64,000 nt of DNA, from the NCBI GenBank assembly GCA_024138025.1, contig JAMXBD010000114.1, forward strand, positions 930,001-994,000, read 5' to 3'. The notes beneath the pieces are model-generated. The model had not been told where the DNA came from. It worked only from the letters and a program-made list of their open reading frames with translations, and searched no databases. This DNA is from Combretum micranthum. Taxonomy: Eukaryota > Streptophyta > Magnoliopsida > Myrtales > Combretaceae. Shown here one piece after another: positions 58,909-64,000 of this stretch (position 1 is its first letter; each line of letters begins with the position of its first letter). A program made the position numbers and the translations under genes.

Positions 58909-61900
58909 CTATCTCTCTGTTCTCTTTCGTTCCTTCTCCTGGTTGTCCATTCCAAACCCTACCGCAATACCTTTCGCTTCTAAATCCCTTGTCCACAAGG
59001 GATTATGTGGAAATCGTAGGTTGAGATCGTGATAGAACTCCCATGTGGCCTCATTGGCTTCCTTCCCTCGCCATAAAACAAGGATCATCGTCTCTGCCTT
59101 GTTTCCTCTTTTTATTATTTTTCTGTCCAAGATCGCACTTGGCTCTAACTCCTCTTCTTGATTCACTGCAAGTAGAATCGAGGACACATCATGTCGAGGT
59201 CCGTGATATTTCTTAAGCTGGGATACGTGGAAGGTAGGATGGATCTCCGCATGCTGTGGCAGCTCCAAACGGTAAGCCACAATTCCGATTCTTTCTATTA
59301 TCTTGTACAGTCCATAGTAGCAAGCTACTAACTTGTGATGTCTAGATGATTTGAGTGATAGTTGTCTATGGGGTTAGGGTTTTAGTAGTACCATGTCTCC
59401 TATCTCAAACCTTCTTTCACTTCTCGACTTGTCTTCAACCTGTTTCATGCGGTGTTGGGCTCTTCGAAGATGAAATTTGAGTAATTTCATCTGATCTTCC
59501 CTGTTATCGAGTAGTTTGTCCACTGCTTCGACCCTAAAGTCTCCTAGAATGTAGGGAAGGTGCAACGGAGGGGGATAACTGTATAGTGCTTCAAAGGGAG
59601 TGATTTTAGAACTGTGGTGAAAGTTGGTGTTGTATCACCATTCGGCCAAGGATAGAAATTGAGCCCACTTTTTAGGACATTCCCCAGTAACACAATGTAA
59701 GTAAGTTTCAAGACACTTATTAACCACTCGGTCTAACCATCCGTTTGGGGATGGTAGGCAGTAGAAATGTTTAGTTCAACTCCTTCTAGTTTGAAAAATT
59801 CTTTCCAGAAGACACTGACAAAGATAGGATCTCTATCAGATGTAATGGATTCTGGAATTTCATGTAGCTTATATATGTTCTCTAAGAAAACCTGTGCAAC
59901 ACTAGCAGCAGTATATAGATGAGTTAAGGTAATGAAATGACTATATTTACTTAACCGATCCACTACTAGCATTATTACATCCTTCCCATTAGATTTGGGC
60001 AATCCTTCAATAAAGTCCATGCTAATGGCCTGCCAACACTCTCCTGGAATTTGTAAAGGACTTAAAAGTCCTGGAACAGCCACATTCTCATACTTATAGC
60101 GTTGGCAATTGTCACACTCTCTTACAAATTGCTGCACATGCCTCTCCAACTTGGGCCAGTTAAAAACAGTGGAGATCCTTTTGTAAGTTGCATTAGCACC
60201 AGAGTGTCCTCCTAAAGGTCCCCCATGATAGAGCTGTAGGATCTTATTCCTGAGAGCTGCTGATGGTCCAACAACTACCCTTCCCTTACGTCTCAAGATG
60301 TGGCCTTCATAAGTGTAATACTCCACCAATTTTCCTTCCTTAAGTGCTGCAATTTTGAGCTTGAGTCCTTCATCCAATTCCCAACTAGCTTCAATCTCTT
60401 TCAGTAGATCTGGTGCAAAAGCTTGAACAGCCAATTGTCCTAGTAAAAATGGATCCCTGCAAGACAAAGAATCAGCAGCAGTGTTAGAAGGACCAAACTT
60501 ATACTCAATAGTATAGTTGAGTCCCAATAGTTTGGTAAGCCACTTTTGTTGGCTTAGGGTCACCAATCGTTGCTCAAGCAAGTACTTGAGGCTATGGTGA
60601 TCAGTTCTAATCACAAAGGGGCGACCTAGAAGATAATGTCTCCACTTATCTATAGCGTGTACTAACGCCATCAGCTCTCGTTCATACACTGACAAGCCAC
60701 GATGCTTAGGTGCTAGGGATTTACTCATGAATGCAATAGGGTGTCGGTCTTGCATCAAGACAGCCCCAATCCCATGACCACTAGCATCCGTCTCTATCAC
60801 AAAGACCTTATTGTAATCTGGCAAATTGAGAACAGGAGCTTTAATGAGGGCACCCTTGAGCTGATCAAAAGCTACTTGTGCCTCTGGGCTCCACTTAAAC
60901 TGATCCTTTTTGAGTGACTGAGTTAATGGTCTAGCAATGGAACCAAACCCTTGGATGAATCTCCTGTAATACCCAGCCAACCCAAGGAATCCACATAGCT
61001 GCTTAAGAGTTTTTGGATTTGGCCAATTAGCCACTGCTTCAATCTTCTTTGGATCAGTAGCCACACCTTCTTTACAGATAATATGTCCCAAGTAATCAAT
61101 CTGTTGTACCCCAAAATCACATTTCGAACGTTTAAGGAATAAACGTTCTCACCTTAATATCAGGAAGACTTCCTTTAAGTGTTCGACGTGCAGTTCAATA
61201 CTAGTGCTATACACTAGTATGTCGTCGAAAAATACTAGCACAAACTTTCTTAAATAGGGTTTGAATATTGTATTCATGAGTCCTTGGAATGTGGATGGAG
61301 CATTTGTCAAGCCAAAGGGCATGACCAAGAACTCGTAGTGACCTTCATGTGTACGAAAAGCAGTTTTGTACACATTCTTAGGATGCATTAGGACCTGATG
61401 ATACCCAGACCTAAGATCCAGCTTGCTAAAATAGGTTGCTCCTTTCAATTCATCAAATAAATCATCAACAATGGGAATAGGGAAACGATCTTTTATCGTT
61501 TGTTTATTAAGATCCCTATAATCCACACACATTCTCTACGTATTGTCCTTTTTCCTAACCAAAACTACTGGAGAAGCGAAAGGACTGTGATTCTCCCTAA
61601 TGATACCACTGGACAACATTTCTTGGACCATATCTTCCAATATAGATTTTTGAATAGCAGAATATCTATAGGGTCTAAGGTTAACTGGATTGGTACCTTC
61701 ATGTAGGTGGATTCGATGATTGTAGGCCTTATCAGGAGGCAATCCATATGGGTCCTCAAACAACTCCTGGAATACTCTAAGTAAGTCTTCTATCTGGGAT
61801 GGTATCTTCTCATTCACCTTCCTGTCCTTTGAGTCATCTTCTTTAATCATCCAGCAATACATCTCAACATGTCCAGTGGCCCCAATCATGATATAAGTTA

Positions 61901-63577
61901 ATTCTTGACCAGTTATATTCCGAATGGTCTCCTTTTCTCCCCATAACACACATTGATCACTTTGCCATGTAAACTCCATTCTTTGCTGCTTAAAGTTCCA
62001 ATTCACAGTTCCCAATCTAGTCAGCCAAGGCATGCCTAGAATTAGGTCACAAGAATTCAGGTTCAAGGTATAGAAATCGGATTCAAACTCTGTTCCTTCC
62101 ATGATCCAGCAAAACTTCTTAACAGCACCGGTACTATATATCTTAGTACCATCTGCTAATATCACCACAATGGGTTCTAATGTCGACATTACACAGTTCA
62201 ACCCCACAGCTAGGCATTCATCAATGAAATTGGATGAACTACCTGTGTCAATGAGTATGTTCAGCATCCTGTTCTTAAACTTGCCCATTACTCCCATGAT
62301 GTGTTCATTGGAACCCTCATCTGTTCCTGCTGCACACAGAGTAAGCTGGGTGAGATCAGCCACCAACCCTTCCTCAGAACCATTCACGTCCTCACTTATT
62401 CCTTCCACATCTTCTGGAGCAACCACCAACAAATTCAGTCTCTTACTCTTACAACGGTGTCCTGGTTCGAATGGTTCATCGCACCAGAAACACTGTTTCT
62501 TTCTTCTTTTCTCTTCAAATTCCTCTGATGTCATCCGCCTAGTGTTTCTAGTTCCATGAGAGTTTGGGCCAGAGTTTATGGAATTTTGGTTAGTGTTTAG
62601 GGTCTGGCTAGTGTTTGCGTGCGGGTTGGTGTTTGGTTTGGGTAGGGTGGATTGATTTGGGTTAAGGTGGTGGTAATAACTGGTTGTGTATTTTTGGTTG
62701 GAAGGAGGGTTATATGTGGGCTGTTTAAAGGTCTTAAGGTTATGTTTAGAGGATAACAAGGTTGCTTCTTGTAACTTGGCCAGTGTGTAAGCTTGTGTAA
62801 GGGTTTTTGGCTTAAACATACGAATCGGGTACTGTAGCTCAGGTTTCAATCCACTCAAGTAGCAACTCAGTAAATGTGATTCAGATAACTGAACCTGCGT
62901 AAATAAGAGTAGGAACTCATCATTGTAATCTTGCAATGGTCTTATTTGTTGCAATTCCTTCAGTTCAAACATCCAATCCTCATAACCCCCTCATTAAACC
63001 GTGCATTAGAGCCTTAGTGAGTTCCTCCCAGGTTAAGGGACTCATATCACCTTTGGTCTTGGCATATGCATTGAACCATTCATAGGGCTTGGCTTCTAAG
63101 TGCATTGTTGCAATTTTCACTTCAAGATGCTCAAGAGTTTCATCCAAAGCGAAAAAATGTTCAGATCTGGAAACCCAATTTCTAAACTCATCACCGTTAA
63201 AAACAGGAAATTCCATTTTAGTACTTCGAGTATGTACCTGGTAGGTTGACAAACAAGTTGATTGGTTGTTCTCAGTTGCCACCAGGGTCGAGCTATTGCT
63301 GTGATTTACATCAAACTTGATGTCAGTAGCTACCGATTTGCCATGTAATTGTTGCTGCAAAGTATCTATTGTTTGGCCTTGATGCTCAAGTAATGCCTGT
63401 TGTCTTTGCAGGTTTTCAAAGAATAATTTTACCCAATTATCCTGCTTCTCGGATTGCCCATGAAGGAACTTTTTCTTGCCGTTCATTCTGGGATTTTTCT
63501 TGTAGCTCAATCTGCTCCTTAATCAACCCTCGTAAGGCTTCTTCAATGCGTTTGAATTCCCTAGTTTTGGTAGCCAT
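58909..63577 (-). pseudogene. gypsy gag-pol pseudogene with chromodomain
   Basis: It starts at the ATG read from 63577 (MATKTREFKRIEEAL). Gag (FPVFNGDEFRNWVSRSEHFF) is frameshifted in a G-run near 62985. A zinc knuckle CFWCDEPFEPGHRC lies near 62480. Protease ILIDTGSSSNF lies near 62240. Reverse transcriptase has [16 protein letters not shown] and an intact catalytic [10 protein letters not shown] near 61215, with a TAG (61536-61538) in place of Trp and a TGA at 61149. RNase H (FVIETDASGHGIGAVL) follows. The integrase zinc finger (HxxxxGGHSG ... CDNCQ) and core (MDFIEGLPKS, SDRDPIFVS, YHPQTDG) follow; a TAG at 59730 and a frameshift fall just before the third catalytic Glu. The end has a GPY-type region (YYGLYKIIERIG) and a chromodomain (LVLWRGKEANEATWEFYHDL). 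Chromodomains target integration to marked chromatin in known elements. Confidence 0.9.
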
Positions 63578-63595
63578 GATGACTCTGTTACCAGT

Positions 63596-64000
63596 TGCAA
63601 TACGGAAGAATAAAAGAAATGGAACAAGCCGAATACAGCTACAAGACTTGACCGAATACAGCCAAAGTATAATAATTTGCTCACAAAATGGAGCAAGCTA
63701 TCGTATTATAATTTTTCTTCTCTGTATTTGTTGTATTACATTGTGGTGTATATATAACCTGTAATACATGGATTGTTATAGCGAATTTGATTCTCTAAAG
63801 ATGCAAATCCTGTGCTACTCTGCCAACTCATAGTTAGTTACAACTATTTTCTTATATCTTAATAATATGCTAATGGGCTGTAGTGACTCGGCTATTTAAA
63901 TCATATCTGCTACACTTCTTTGCTCAAGCCTAGCTGTACCAATAGATCCACTGCCCATCAGCCCAAGCCCATTATCCTCCGACATAATCACTAAAGCTCT
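63596..64000 (-). repeat. 5' LTR of the gypsy element, outer edge at or beyond 63984
   Basis: Same sequence as 58491-58884, plus 16 further bases shared with 58885-58900. The window ends before the outer boundary can be proved. Confidence 0.8.

Larger units (their letters stand above)
58491..64000 (-). mobile_element. Ty3/gypsy chromovirus-type retrotransposon, runs off the window
   Basis: The element reads right to left: 5' LTR from 63596 to at least 63984, a primer-binding site (GGTAACAGAG) at about 63581-63593, gag, protease, reverse transcriptase, RNase H, integrase, chromodomain, then the 3' LTR at 58491-58884. The two LTRs differ at roughly 15 positions by eye plus a 5-base gap, mostly transitions, so insertion is fairly recent. 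No target duplication can be checked, because the right flank is outside the window. Few stops and frameshifts separate it from an intact copy. Confidence 0.92.

Noticed and set aside
62101..62559. Plus-strand open frame of 152 residues
   Set aside because: It is antisense to the gypsy protease and gag region, whose motifs are clear on the minus strand.
1..64000. CRISPR arrays, operons or bacterial defence systems
   Set aside because: No regularly spaced short repeats or clustered intact genes; composition, introns and transposons all indicate a plant nuclear genome.

Overview
The window looks like AT-rich, transposon-dense DNA from a flowering plant nuclear genome, probably a eudicot. It has spliced gene structure, a plant-type microRNA gene, Ty1/copia and Ty3/gypsy retrotransposons primed by tRNA-Met-like sites, hAT-like and Mutator-like (MULE) DNA transposons, and a tRNA-derived SINE family. 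There is no operon structure and no bacterial signature. Most long open frames are low-complexity accidents or broken transposon genes.

Only two host loci are well supported. The first is a MIR166 gene on the + strand, with a hairpin at 32180-32390. It carries the canonical miR166 on the 3' arm and the matching miR166* on the 5' arm, and is preceded by a CT-rich leader and followed by a good 5' splice site. The second is the 3' half of an EMB8-like alpha/beta-hydrolase gene on the - strand (five exons between 44753 and 46963, all introns GT-AG, no internal stop). Its upstream exons, including the one expected to carry the serine nucleophile, were not found between 46964 and 64000.

Layout: 1-1945 holds a minus-strand copia relic with its 5' LTR. 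2729-3410 is a hAT-like repeat. 3.4-10.7 kb is mostly anonymous. A SINE lies near 10.72 kb. 11.59-13.6 kb holds a hAT-like element, part of which lies in an 872-bp tandem duplication. 13.7-14.3 kb is another hAT-like repeat. 14399-19990 is a 5.6-kb MULE with long terminal inverted repeats and a broken GRF zinc-finger gene inside. A 398-bp MULE follows at 20058. 21.5-23.8 kb has LTR-like pieces, a foldback element and a hAT-like repeat. 25937-27376 is a third MULE, with a GC-richer insert and a three-copy minisatellite. 31.8-33.2 kb is the MIR166 locus. 36.6-38.6 kb holds small DNA transposons. 40.6-41.8 kb is a copia gag relic. 44.7-47 kb is the EMB8-like gene. 47856-52767 is a complete but dead copia. 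53803-57030 is a related copia inserted into a plus-strand gypsy reverse transcriptase. 58491-64000 is a nearly full-length gypsy chromovirus on the minus strand, running off the window.

I found no convincing new biological system. The best leads are the MIR166 locus with a small ORF running in frame through miR166*, the EMB8-like gene cut off from its N-terminal half, the MULEs (two carrying non-transposon sequence), and the nested retrotransposons with readable target-site duplications.
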